Source: Symsagittifera roscoffensis (taxonomy: Eukaryota; Xenacoelomorpha; Acoela; Convolutidae). From it: a stretch of 64,000 nt of DNA. Position 1 is the stretch's first letter; every line of letters begins with the position of its first letter. Below are positions 22,001-31,400 of this stretch, one piece after another. Location of the stretch: NCBI RefSeq assembly GCF_963678635.1, contig NC_087062.1:12940670-13004669 (forward strand). The letters are read 5' to 3'. The translations under genes and the position numbers were made by a program. The notes below the pieces were generated by a model. That model made no database searches, had not been told where the DNA came from, and saw only the letters and a program-made list of their open reading frames with translations.

Positions 22001-25000
22001 TCTTCTTCTGACGTCGAACTGGTGGAAACCTCTATTTCCTTTTCTACTTCAAGTGGTTTCCTGAGCTCCGAGCTGTTCTTGTATGCCGCCGTCTTGCATC
22101 GGGCCAAAACGATGGGCGCCGTCTCTCTCAAGTTTCCTTCCGAAACAGCATCCACTGAAGGACTACCCCATCCTTCCACTTCTCTCTTCCTCTTGCGAGT
22201 CTTCACATCTCTGCTCGAGGGTGTTGTGGCTATCATCATTGATTCGACCTCTCCATCCACTCCTTCCAACTCTTGCCTCCCCCCTGCTCGAGCCTTAAGG
22301 ATATTAGTACTTTTAATCATATTACTAGTCCCAACCTTATCCCTTTTTATACCATCAACCATTTTATCCACAGTTTTTTGTTTCAGAGTAGAGCTGTCCT
22401 CACATTTCTCTTTTCTAGTCTTCGATCGTGCGTTCCTCAGCTCCACTAGCTTGTTCAGCAGCTCTCTTCTTGCTTTCTCATCCAGGCCCGTTCCTATCAG
22501 GAGCGGTTCCCCGAATCTCACTACTGCGTCCCACAGTTCCTTCTTGAACTTATCCAGCGTCGTCTCGCTGCCCACTTCTCGATTGAATTCCCCCAGGAAT
22601 TCCTGCCAAGCGTCATCCTCGAGAGATCCCAAGAATATGTCCCTGTTCCCTTCGAACGTGTTCTTCTCCCTTTCCTCCGAGCTCAAGAGTAACATCCCCA
22701 TATTGAAGGTCTCACCTGCCAATGGCAACTCTAGGTTCTTCCGCGGGGACGGGTTCAGAGGTGGTGTGGCAGTATCTGCCCAATTCTCTTCGCTCAAGTC
22801 TTTCAACAGCTCTTGAGTGGTGAGTTCCTCCCCTGATGGCCCTGGTTCAGGTGTATTCCCCACCTCCATGTCTTCTCCAGCTTCACTGAGAGTTTCATCC
22901 ATACTCTCTTCCTCTGATTCATTTCTTCTTCTCTCGAGAATTCTTTTGAATCGATCCTCAACGGGTCCACTCCTCTTGTCTCCAGGCGTGTCTACAGACA
23001 GTGGTGACGGTGTCGTAGGATCAAGCTTTTTATATTCCGTCAGGGCTACATGCAGTTGACCTGCTGCATCTAGTTCTGTTCCCTCCTGTGTCACTTCTAC
23101 TTGTTCCAAGCCATAGGGTGCCTTGTATTTTCTCGTGGCAAATTTCATTTCGTCCACCAATGCGACGTGTCCCTCCATCACGATCATCCTGCCATCATCC
23201 CATATGGGTAGCATATTCTCAAGTCCTTCCTTTTCAAGAGTCCTCAAGACTTTCCGCACCTCATATCCAGGGGGCTGCGAACCTCTACTCTTTTTCGCTT
23301 GCGTCGTCCACGAATTTACCTTCCTCTCGCTGATGTGGAAGTAGACTGCCGCCGTGTAGCCGATGAACAGGGGATCCCAGCCATCCGTGAAATGCCTCTG
23401 CGTTTCCTCCGTCATCATCTTCGCCATTATGGAGGGAACCACCAAGGGACTATTCATTCCCAAGGTCATCCTCCTGACTGTCGGGAACTCAGGCATGGTG
23501 GCTGGTAGGATTTCTTTCTCCATTATGGCCTCCAGCTCCCTCTTGACTAGTGCAAAGCACTCCTTCCAGGCGGGGATTCTCAAGACTTCTCGTCTGTTGG
23601 CCGTCAATGGGTTTAGGTTCCAAAACTTTGGATACATTTCAATGGGGCCCTCTCGCTTGCCTCCCATTCTGCATTGCATTTGTCCCCTGAAGTTGCACAC
23701 CATCATCTCAGCATCTTTCACTTTTCCGAAGAGTACCGTGTTGCTCATACGCGCCCTGAGCACCTCCTGCTGACACCAATTCAGCGCTGTACCATCCAGT
23801 ACGCTGATGAGACTCAAGTGCGTCACCGAGTGACGATACGTTATCACCAGGGGATCTGGAAACGCGTACGTCACTGCTGGACCATAGATGCAGGTCACCA
23901 CCTCCTCTAGACCCCGGATTATCCCCATTGGGTCCGACCTCATTGCCAGGCACAGGTCCGTCAACAGAGGCATCCCTCTGTTCGCCTTCTCCCATTCTTC
24001 TCTCGAGGTTGGGTTCTCATCTTCACCCGTCATGTATCGATTCTGCATCATGAGGTATTGCACCAGCAGTGTCTTCAACCCTGCGGCACACTTGTAGGAG
24101 CTGGTTTCAATGCTCGTGTGGACTCTCCCCATAGACAGAGGTTCTCCATATTCCATTAACCGATGAAACGATACCAATTCCCCATGGGTCAAGAGTACTA
24201 GTGCCAGATACCCATCAACTCGAAGTGTCTCCACTCCTCGACTAAACATGTATGCTGGGCCCATGTTGAACAAGTATCTGGGGTAAACCAAATACAGGGC
24301 CAAGAGCAGGCTGATGGACATGCCCAGTATCTCCTGTACGAAGGCTCCGAAGATAGTCGCCGTGGTGCCGAACACTTCTGCCAAGAATTCTCTCTCCCAG
24401 CAAGGACTCAAGAACTTGAGAATCTCGTAATCTCTCCTAGTCTTCAATTCGCCGTTGGCGTGCTCTCTCCAAAATCCTCCAATCGTCACTTCATTGGCGG
24501 CCGAGACAAATCTAACCACCGTCATGTCTCTCGTTTCCGCTAGCTCCAGTTGCTTCTCTAGAAAACTCCAGATTTGTTTCACGAGGAGTGGTGCTTCCTC
24601 CCTCGTCTTATTCGTGACGTTCTCCAGCCTTGGTGTCAGGAATGGCCACCAGCCATTCTCTTGAGTCAAGCGATATTTCATCGATTCTAACTGTTTCTCC
24701 GTCTCAACCACATTTCTTCTCTCGTTGTTGGGACCTCTAGTCCTGCTGGTGGAATTTGCGACTTTCACATCCATACTCCGGAACCACAGGCTGGCCGTCA
24801 ACTGGTTTATCGCCGGGTGGTCGTCCCCGATGACTGGGCTGAACTTGAGTTGTCTAGCAAAGTTCGATATCTCTAGCAAGAGTACCTCATCCAATACAAT
24901 CAGGACGTCGGCCAGTCCGTAAAAGCCCCTCAGTGCATGAGATATGTCAGCCCATGCCGCCGGCAATTCTGATTTGTAAAGCCTCAAGTTCAATGGCTCC

Positions 25001-27957
25001 AGCTCTCGATTGGGGGCTGCCATCAGAATCCGCCATTCACTCCCTTCTGCTATCAGGATCAAGACCGCGTACACGAATTGTAGGGCGGGTGGCATACTTG
25101 CGTATCCCGGGGATGTGGTAAACACCACCTTCGTCTTGGACCCAAATCTCGAGGCTACGTTCTCTTGTACCTCATTCATCGCCGCAAATAACGCCTGAAT
25201 AGCCTCCCATATCTTCTTTGATGTCGGAATCTCCTTGCCCTTCAGTTGCTCAAGAAGTCCCATCGCGTGCAGGTGATCATTCATTCCTGCAAACATTAGC
25301 AGCTCAGGTTCACAGGGCATCTCCGACTTTATTGCCACCACTAGAGTCAACATCTGGTTCAATTCGGCTCCTGGCAAGGAGTATACCAGAGTCTCCGGCC
25401 AGAACAACTTGGGAGACGTTCCTTCGAAGTCCGATCCCGCCACAATGACTACTCTTGCAGCAGCTGGATCTGCTCTATCATAAACTGCCAGAGTTTTGGC
25501 CAGTTGGGTGCCACCACAGGGCTTCCCGTACCTGGGATCTTCTGCCAACTTCGGACCTTCGTAAGCGGCATCAGGCAATTCCATTCCCCCCGGATTGAGT
25601 AGCTTGTCTACCACCTTCAACTGCGCCGGTGTTGCCAACCTGATCCTAGCGATGCCAGTTCGGTGCTTGGGAGGTTCTGTTATAAGTCCAGGACCCCGCA
25701 ACAGTTTGAGAGGCCTGTAGTTAATGGGTCCCATGATCGTTTTTGTGGGAATTCCAGTCAGGTCTGTGGTCTCCATTAACTTCGCTCTCGAGAAGTGCGC
25801 TTCGTGAGCTTTCAACCAGTCTATGCAATGATGTCTATTCAGATCCTCGTGCGACACTCGTTCGATCCCCAGGGTTTCCGCCAACTCTCGTCTGCATTCC
25901 AAACTCTCTAGATCCAGTTCCTTCACTTTCTCAGGATATCTCAAGCGGGCAGTCTCCATAGACTTCTTTTCTCTCTTGCCATCTGCCACCACCACAGAGG
26001 ACATCGCCGAGCCCGGAGGTGTTGATGACTCTACCTCCTCCGACTCCATTGGCGTGGCACTCTGCAATCGGGTCTGATTGCTCCTTGAACTGTCTCTAGC
26101 ATCAACTCTCGCTCCCAAGCGACCAGCCAAGGCCCTCGAGGCAAGGAATGGTGGGTTGGGAGGTGGTCCTAAAGTGAATTGGGCTGTCTCCAGCAGGTCC
26201 GCCTCTAGCGTGTTAATGTGTTCCTGGAAGACGTCGTTCAGCCACTCCGCTCCCCTTGGCCTATCGAAATGGATTCCATCTTTTGAGGTGTCTTCCGGGA
26301 ATCCCTTTTTCTCCATACGTTCTGCTATGTCCAACAGCCTGAGAGGAAGCACACTCTTCCGGTGTATGTCTCGGATCATCTTGTTCAGGCTCCGCACCTT
26401 CTGGTTCATCTCTAGGGCGTGCTGATCAAACATCATGTTGTAGGGGACCGTGCATACCGTCAGCAGGATGGGGTCCATCTGGATCCTCAGTTCCTCAAGA
26501 AGGCAGCTCATCTTGTCGCACAGCCTCGCTACTTTCCTCGCTTCTCCCCTTGACACGTCGTTGGTCCCAACCATCAGGGTCACTGTGTAAACTTTGGTCA
26601 TCCCTAGCATGTCCAGGGTTGCCAACATCTGTGGCGTGGCAGCTCCAGTGAAACTCAAGACTCCTGTCTGCCAATGGGACCGTATCTGGGTCAACACCCG
26701 CACCAGGCTATCCCCTATAATTAGGTGAACTGCACCCTCTGGCACACGAGGTGGCGCTAGATACTCCACCCAGGCTGCGTCATGGAAGCAGTCCCTCCTG
26801 GCTCCCTGTTCCGCACTCCAGTCCAGCCGATTGTGCCTGTGGTAGTTCCCTTCTGTATTCTTCTTATAGCTTGCGATCACGACATTCCTGACCGGCTGTT
26901 CCCTCCAAGTTGGGGGAAGCTCTGGCCTTGTCGATCTTTCACGACTCTGCTGTTGCAATTTCTCGCCTAGCTCCTTCAGGCGCGATGAGGCGCCACTCAC
27001 CTGACTGCCACTCGAGGTCGAGGTTGGGGTATATCCTGGTAACACCACATCCATCAGAGGACGTACAGGTTGTGTCTCTAGGTTGCTCAAGGAAGGCGTC
27101 ACGTCATTCGGTATCCAGACCTCTAACCCTTCGCTCATGTGTTCTCTGGCCTCGCGGTCAAGGTTGAACCGTCCTCTAGCCCTGGGAGCTTCATCCACCT
27201 CCATGCGCGACTCTGGCCTCGAGCTGGTCACCACTCGTTCGTTTGACCTGGCTCCCTTCTGTGCGTCAAGCTCGCGTTGTCGCTGTTCTATCCTTTCCAA
27301 CTCCGACTTCAGTTGATCACGATTTGCGACGTTCTCCCGCACCCTCAGCTCCTGCAGATGTTCAGCCCTTAGCATCTCAAGTAATTTCGACGTCTGATCT
27401 CGCTCGTCGACTGCCTGGTCTCTCTCCAGCTGAAGCTTCTCCCTGTCCAGCTTCGCCTGATCCCGATCGAGGTTCGCTTTATTCCTCTCCTTCAGCGCCT
27501 TCTCGAGCTCTTTCTTTAGAACCCCCAGATCCGGATATGCCTCTCTCGTCTGTTGCGCTCGCGACATCGACGGCACCTTACTCGAGCTCTGGCCTGTGGA
27601 TCTTGCTGTTGGTCTCGTCGGTAGCGGAAACTCTCCTGCGCCGTGTTCGGTGTTGTTACTCAGGCCAGGATTTCTTGCCAAGTCAAAGCCCCTTATTCCT
27701 CCATCCGCATTCCAAGATAACCATCTGGTCTGTTCTCGATTTGATATGCCCTCGGTGGTGTAGCCGACCATCAAGACAGCCTCCGTCGCAGACTCCCTGC
27801 ACTCACCCTGGTCCTCCAACTGGAGGATCGCATTCAGCATCACCGCCATTCTCTCGTCTATCTGGGTGTAGTCCAGGTCCCTCAAGCGTCTGTACAGCTC
27901 GTCAAGAGTGGGCTTCTTCAGAGCCGCGGGCACGGAGTTCCAGAATCGGTCTGCCAT
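19078..27957 (-). CDS. giant ORF2 of element A, SGNH domains, mostly unknown
   Basis: About 2959 residues from the first ATG (27957, MADRFWNSVP) to TGA at 19078. Residues 1-90 are helical. About 140-235 form a very charged coiled coil (repeats like LDRDQAKLDREK). About 405-590 form an SGNH hydrolase: IIGDSL (Ser about 417), VGTND (Asn about 466) and DGIHFD (Asp/His about 560-563). About 835-1050 look like a second, degenerate SGNH unit: VAGSDFEG, LPGAEL, FAGMNDH, GDDHP. A hydrophobic stretch lies at about 1195-1235. An acidic Ser/Glu-rich part and a basic KTRKRKRE patch follow. Two Cys/His clusters lie near plus positions 20614-20675 and 19812-19880, and the end is acidic (SSDDEEELL). I do not recognise the C-terminal two thirds. 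Comparison with element B shows many silent changes, suggesting selection on the protein. Confidence 0.85.
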   Translation of the reverse strand: MADRFWNSVPAALKKPTLDELYRRLRDLDYTQIDERMAVMLNAILQLEDQGECRESATEAVLMVGYTTEGISNREQTRWLSWNADGGIRGFDLARNPGLSNNTEHGAGEFPLPTRPTARSTGQSSSKVPSMSRAQQTREAYPDLGVLKKELEKALKERNKANLDRDQAKLDREKLQLERDQAVDERDQTSKLLEMLRAEHLQELRVRENVANRDQLKSELERIEQRQRELDAQKGARSNERVVTSSRPESRMEVDEAPRARGRFNLDREAREHMSEGLEVWIPNDVTPSLSNLETQPVRPLMDVVLPGYTPTSTSSGSQVSGASSRLKELGEKLQQQSRERSTRPELPPTWREQPVRNVVIASYKKNTEGNYHRHNRLDWSAEQGARRDCFHDAAWVEYLAPPRVPEGAVHLIIGDSLVRVLTQIRSHWQTGVLSFTGAATPQMLATLDMLGMTKVYTVTLMVGTNDVSRGEARKVARLCDKMSCLLEELRIQMDPILLTVCTVPYNMMFDQHALEMNQKVRSLNKMIRDIHRKSVLPLRLLDIAERMEKKGFPEDTSKDGIHFDRPRGAEWLNDVFQEHINTLEADLLETAQFTLGPPPNPPFLASRALAGRLGARVDARDSSRSNQTRLQSATPMESEEVESSTPPGSAMSSVVVADGKREKKSMETARLRYPEKVKELDLESLECRRELAETLGIERVSHEDLNRHHCIDWLKAHEAHFSRAKLMETTDLTGIPTKTIMGPINYRPLKLLRGPGLITEPPKHRTGIARIRLATPAQLKVVDKLLNPGGMELPDAAYEGPKLAEDPRYGKPCGGTQLAKTLAVYDRADPAAARVVIVAGSDFEGTSPKLFWPETLVYSLPGAELNQMLTLVVAIKSEMPCEPELLMFAGMNDHLHAMGLLEQLKGKEIPTSKKIWEAIQALFAAMNEVQENVASRFGSKTKVVFTTSPGYASMPPALQFVYAVLILIAEGSEWRILMAAPNRELEPLNLRLYKSELPAAWADISHALRGFYGLADVLIVLDEVLLLEISNFARQLKFSPVIGDDHPAINQLTASLWFRSMDVKVANSTSRTRGPNNERRNVVETEKQLESMKYRLTQENGWWPFLTPRLENVTNKTREEAPLLVKQIWSFLEKQLELAETRDMTVVRFVSAANEVTIGGFWREHANGELKTRRDYEILKFLSPCWEREFLAEVFGTTATIFGAFVQEILGMSISLLLALYLVYPRYLFNMGPAYMFSRGVETLRVDGYLALVLLTHGELVSFHRLMEYGEPLSMGRVHTSIETSSYKCAAGLKTLLVQYLMMQNRYMTGEDENPTSREEWEKANRGMPLLTDLCLAMRSDPMGIIRGLEEVVTCIYGPAVTYAFPDPLVITYRHSVTHLSLISVLDGTALNWCQQEVLRARMSNTVLFGKVKDAEMMVCNFRGQMQCRMGGKREGPIEMYPKFWNLNPLTANRREVLRIPAWKECFALVKRELEAIMEKEILPATMPEFPTVRRMTLGMNSPLVVPSIMAKMMTEETQRHFTDGWDPLFIGYTAAVYFHISERKVNSWTTQAKKSRGSQPPGYEVRKVLRTLEKEGLENMLPIWDDGRMIVMEGHVALVDEMKFATRKYKAPYGLEQVEVTQEGTELDAAGQLHVALTEYKKLDPTTPSPLSVDTPGDKRSGPVEDRFKRILERRRNESEEESMDETLSEAGEDMEVGNTPEPGPSGEELTTQELLKDLSEENWADTATPPLNPSPRKNLELPLAGETFNMGMLLLSSEEREKNTFEGNRDIFLGSLEDDAWQEFLGEFNREVGSETTLDKFKKELWDAVVRFGEPLLIGTGLDEKARRELLNKLVELRNARSKTRKEKCEDSSTLKQKTVDKMVDGIKRDKVGTSNMIKSTNILKARAGGRQELEGVDGEVESMMIATTPSSRDVKTRKRKREVEGWGSPSVDAVSEGNLRETAPIVLARCKTAAYKNSSELRKPLEVEKEIEVSTSSTSEEDFKPQKVNVKRGSTNGQVGEVEIGKEWISKAHQDMGKQVTSDPLERSKTRNTSRTWWVALETLKEMEDCLKKLDSGIARRRRNWATQQKAEVNKIEMASHLKRSWQSLLKDHFEEAMRTSSSAPPLMANPFVRTAGQLMFTWSLVGIELETLTSYDRLKLGSKKLEVYQALMQHVARDNSGLSLARRKDATCFLRWTMSMMSDSTILACHQRASGSKTMERRVSTIILNVYQSTGIEKEDGSRLSLENHRKLDEVRRFSNKKFEEEHDVHRNLASSEQYSRLSEKGEYQYVSGVMGIAYNPFLDSEAGGAHRNHEVAELLKFWTERIMEIDAVEKEGPSLGLILEKTPEVISIPRSNKRVEVNMGGGDGLLTTNLGVIWKLLRPSWCPHPHASLIEETTERVRLAPTEDEDLAKLSVLHKLISPQMQEPGEKTSNPGSAKKLEPGSCLDSTCGNGEHTCDGRSCVRILSFQKEDLVTWFEDITEREKSEVQIVAECYARTTVNIATALGFFSRMCGLQALERLESEHHLVTALSVESWPGVLQVTQKHIRSWKVGLEAEMGFPMSEAYGLPLNAKSLIGSMMANLCGSHYPLHMAMVEVSSQRILVDKAFSVPKCVRLARMSHHSHKLLRKIKGTVPKELRDDLSEIWGEDLLKLERENTSDHERQNVIGKPVGSTPNLEDNDTMHEKMMELEPLLEASGERNLRSIEISHGECPCHCLAQTVWYPDHKNLCLVWDVEEIWSIGLPDHRQKVTLLVVSTMLALRWIEENITKYREATTPTAESIYAIDYSRRLELFETACKVFAIPTEVRHVWSRLRYFPWFRATLTSWLYMTTKDHMRKHQKEYRQFQAEIGPEAFKRPLLTHRNAITTGWKRVGKMSRDNTKARESILEEDLAKNVSLSLHNSFCLNREARVKALPNQAKRLQEQREWMRSYEQLKAWEEIVISSDDEEELLRQFATSSTSGCSTSKVKSTR

Positions 27958-28480
27958 TTTTGCAACTTCGGGATGTATATAGGTAGATGTTAACCAGCTC
28001 AAGAATTACCTTACCAACTCAAGAATTACCTTACCAACTCAAGTATTACCCAATTCAAGAATTCTCTAGAAATGTTCTCTTGCAACTACTTGCTGTAGAT
28101 TCGGATTTTCGCGTGTTCAATCAAGATTCTCTCTTTTTGTTTCTCGCTTGAGTGTAGTTGGATTTTCAACTTTGTTTTTCAAACTCGATCTGAAAACAGA
28201 AAGCTTATTAAAACTTAGCATGTCACGTTCCTAACCTAGGGACCCCCCTTCTACCCATATGGTTAAAATCTTATCATTCTCATATCACTTAAAGCAATTC
28301 GATTGGATTTTCCTTTAAGAACATGCAGATTCATTTTATGTTTTAGCACCATCAATTCTTTCTTTTAAAATTCAATTGTCATGCCAATCACATCTTAAGA
28401 TCCTTTTACCTGCGCCGCACCCCAGTACCTAACTCAAGACTCCTCCCTCACACCCGACCTGATACCTCCATGTACCCGAC
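27958..28480 (-). promoter_or_regulatory. spacer between gag-pol and ORF2 with candidate splice acceptor
   Basis: It is 523 bp and non-coding. On the minus strand CTGTTTTCAG|ATCGAG at about 28199-28184 is a strong 3' splice-site match, with the exon beginning at about 28189. Element B keeps the same site near 59687. Closer to the ORF2 start, a 21-bp unit (TTGGTAAGGTAATTCTTGAG) is repeated about two and a half times (28000-28045) and contains GGTAAG, a donor-like sequence. The arrangement fits expression of ORF2 from a spliced or trans-spliced RNA, which I infer. Confidence 0.45.
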
Positions 28481-31400
28481 TCAGGCGATGCTCAAGTAGT
28501 ACTTCTTGTGAAGATGCACCATTATCTCTGTTTCTGCAAAGACCACATGTAGGATAGCGTACAATTCCCTCGAGCTCAGTTTGCCCCTGTTTGGGTCGTA
28601 CACCGGCATCGAGACCTCCACTATTCCTCTTTCAATCATGAAGTCACGTAGTCTTGTCAGTGCCAATATCACGTGTTCGGGATCAATTGTGTTTCTGTCG
28701 TTGACTCTCGTTACTAGGAAGCAGAGGTATTTGCCCGGGACCTGTGCCACTGACGGTGGAAGCGCTGCCATGCCTCCCAGTCCTGGCCTCTGTCTGAACA
28801 GAAACTCTACGTTCTGGTACTCTCTTTTGAAGTCAGCCTCCAATCTTGATTTGAAACTCATGTCCGCCGTGATGCAGATCGCGCTGGTCCTGTTTGACAG
28901 GATGAAGTCGCTATCCGTTATCATGATGTTCTCTGAGTATTCATTGGGTATTTCGAATTTCGTTTTGAAATTCCTTCCTATGGTAGGCTCTGGTTCTTCT
29001 TCCTCCAGTTCCAATCCGCTTGTTTCCCTCACTTCCTTGAGCTTCTTTATCATCAAATTTTCGGTGTGGGTAAGTCCTACCCCCACTCCCCGGACAAAAA
29101 TATTTATCGACGTCCCCGTCGATGTAGTCGGGTCTGAATTGTCCTTAGGGATGTCCAGTGGCCTGTCTGTTGCTGTCCATCCGAAAAGAGGGTCCTCTGT
29201 CTTCATGTAATTTGCTGCTGATACATCGATTTGCTGAATGCTTTGTCCTTCGCGGCTCTCGTCCTTGACATCACGCATCCACTCTAGAATCCTCAAGTTC
29301 GTGTTCTCCCTCCTTTCTATCTCACTCTGTTCGAGATCCGTCTCCAATTCTGGCGTCGAGTAATCATCCTGCGGATAATGTCCACCATCGTCAATGACCT
29401 GCCATTCCTCTCCGGCTTCCAGTTCGCCTGCGCTTAGTAGTTCATCGCCCAACTTGTCTGGCTGTATCTTATCGATCAAGAAGTCATCCCCGTACCTATT
29501 GTACCTCATGCCTGTGCGTTTACGATTGCCAGTCCTGGTTTCCGGTGGTGTTGGTCGATCCGGCTCCATCCACTTCGGTACCTCGTTTTGCTCTGGGTCG
29601 TTCCAGTCTTCTTCTACAAATGAACCTGCATCCGACTCCACTTCTATCTTTTCGTTGTCGTCCAAACTCAAGTTCTCATTACCATCATTTTTCTCTCTAG
29701 TGCCTTTCTCATTCACTTCGCACGCTGGTTTCACCACCAGGTACTCAAGACCTTCCATGTCTTTTGGTAGGCACCAGTCCTCCGGGGACGGGACATGAGG
29801 CTTCAGATTTTCGTAATGTGCTGCTCGCCCTGTACTCAAGCGATAGAACCGTCCTTGTTGATGTACTTCCGTAATCATGAACGGTCCTCTCCATTTCTTG
29901 AGTAGTTTCTTTGTTCCCTTGGGCGGTATGACATTTTGGAAGACCCACACGTTTTGGCCCACTTCGTATGGCTTTGCTCTTAGTATCTTTTCGTCATATT
30001 TCTTGCGTTGCCTCATTTGCGCTTGCGCCGTGTTTCTCCGACATAGCTCGTTTAGCTCTTGTTGTCTTTTGATCGCTTCCTTCACGTATGCTTGAGGTGA
30101 CGTCCTCTTCCCCTCGTACTCCGGGTAGAAGAATGTTATAGGCATTGCCCTTTCCCTGCCTGTCAACATCATGAAAGGACTGATACCCGTCGTTGAGTGC
30201 TGAGTACTATTATAGGCTCCTACTACCTGTGGCAGGTATTTGTCCCAGTCCGTCATGTATCTCGAGCAGTACACCCTGAGCATGTTGACCAGTGTCCTGT
30301 TCTGTCTCTCTACCAACCCATTGGTCTGTGGATGATAGGTCGTCGAGTGCGCTTGAGCAATGTGTGATCTCTTCATCAATTCTTTTGTCAAGTCCCCCAC
30401 AAAAGCCTTGCCGTTGTCCGACTGGAAAGTCATTGGACAACCATACCGCGATATCCAATGCGTTATCAGGTGATCACATGTCTCCTCTGCCGAGGCTGTC
30501 TGGCACGGAACCGCTTCCGCCAACTTGGTGAAGTGATCTATTATAACTAGTATTTGGTTATAACCCGACTCCGTCATGCAGATTTTCTGATGGTCTATCT
30601 GCACCACTTCATTGAATTCCGAACTCTCGACAGACTTGAGGGGAAACTTCATCTTCCTTGGGTCTTTTACTTGAAGGCATGCTAGGCAGGCATTCACCCA
30701 TCTCTCGCAAGCTTTTCTCATTCCCGGCCAATCAAACCTGTGAAGTATCCTTTGTTGTACTTTATCTATCCCCTGGTGGCCCATCTGGTCGTGTGATCTG
30801 AAAAGCACCTCCGTTTGGTACAATTGTGGTAGTATGATGAGGTTGTGTTTGTGTAATATTTTTTCCTCATCTCTTCTCTTGCACGCTACCACCCCTTCAG
30901 CTGTGTGATAAAGTAAATCTCTCTTTTCTTTGTAGAACTGGCTCAAGATCTTGTAGCTGTCTTCCTCAAGTTCCCCCTTCTCCTTGACTCCCGAATGGAT
31001 CCATTTGGAGAGGTTACTTGTCATTTTGTCATTCCTCTGGGCCCTTATTAGGTCAGACAGCCTGTATCTCGCCTTAACGTGCTCCTTTAGCGCCATGATC
31101 TGTCCATTCATTTCACCAGGGTTGTGGATGTCATCGCTCAGCTTCACACATATCATCCTTTTCACGATTTTCATGTCGTCTTCTGGTACCAGATTCGTTC
31201 TGACGTTTGAGTTGCACGATAGTTCCCTTAGTGGTTTTCTTGAAACTGCTATTTTCTCGAGCTCTTCACCACCTCGTACCTCTTGTATTTCCAGATTGTA
31301 CGTCCCTGAAGATGGATCCGTCTGTAATCCCCTGTCGTGCTGTCTTATCTTCTCTTCCGCCAGTATCATGCATAGACTGTCTTGGTCTTCGCTGCTCTCA

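Noticed and set aside
27958-28002. Extending ORF2 upstream to a TTG at 28002
   Set aside because: TTG is not an expected animal start, and element B lacks the extension; the ATG at 27957 is shared by both.
27990-28045. CTCAAG near the ORF2 leader resembles the end of nematode SL2 leader
   Set aside because: It is on the antisense strand and the ciliary gene argues against a nematode host; treated as part of the general hexamer enrichment.
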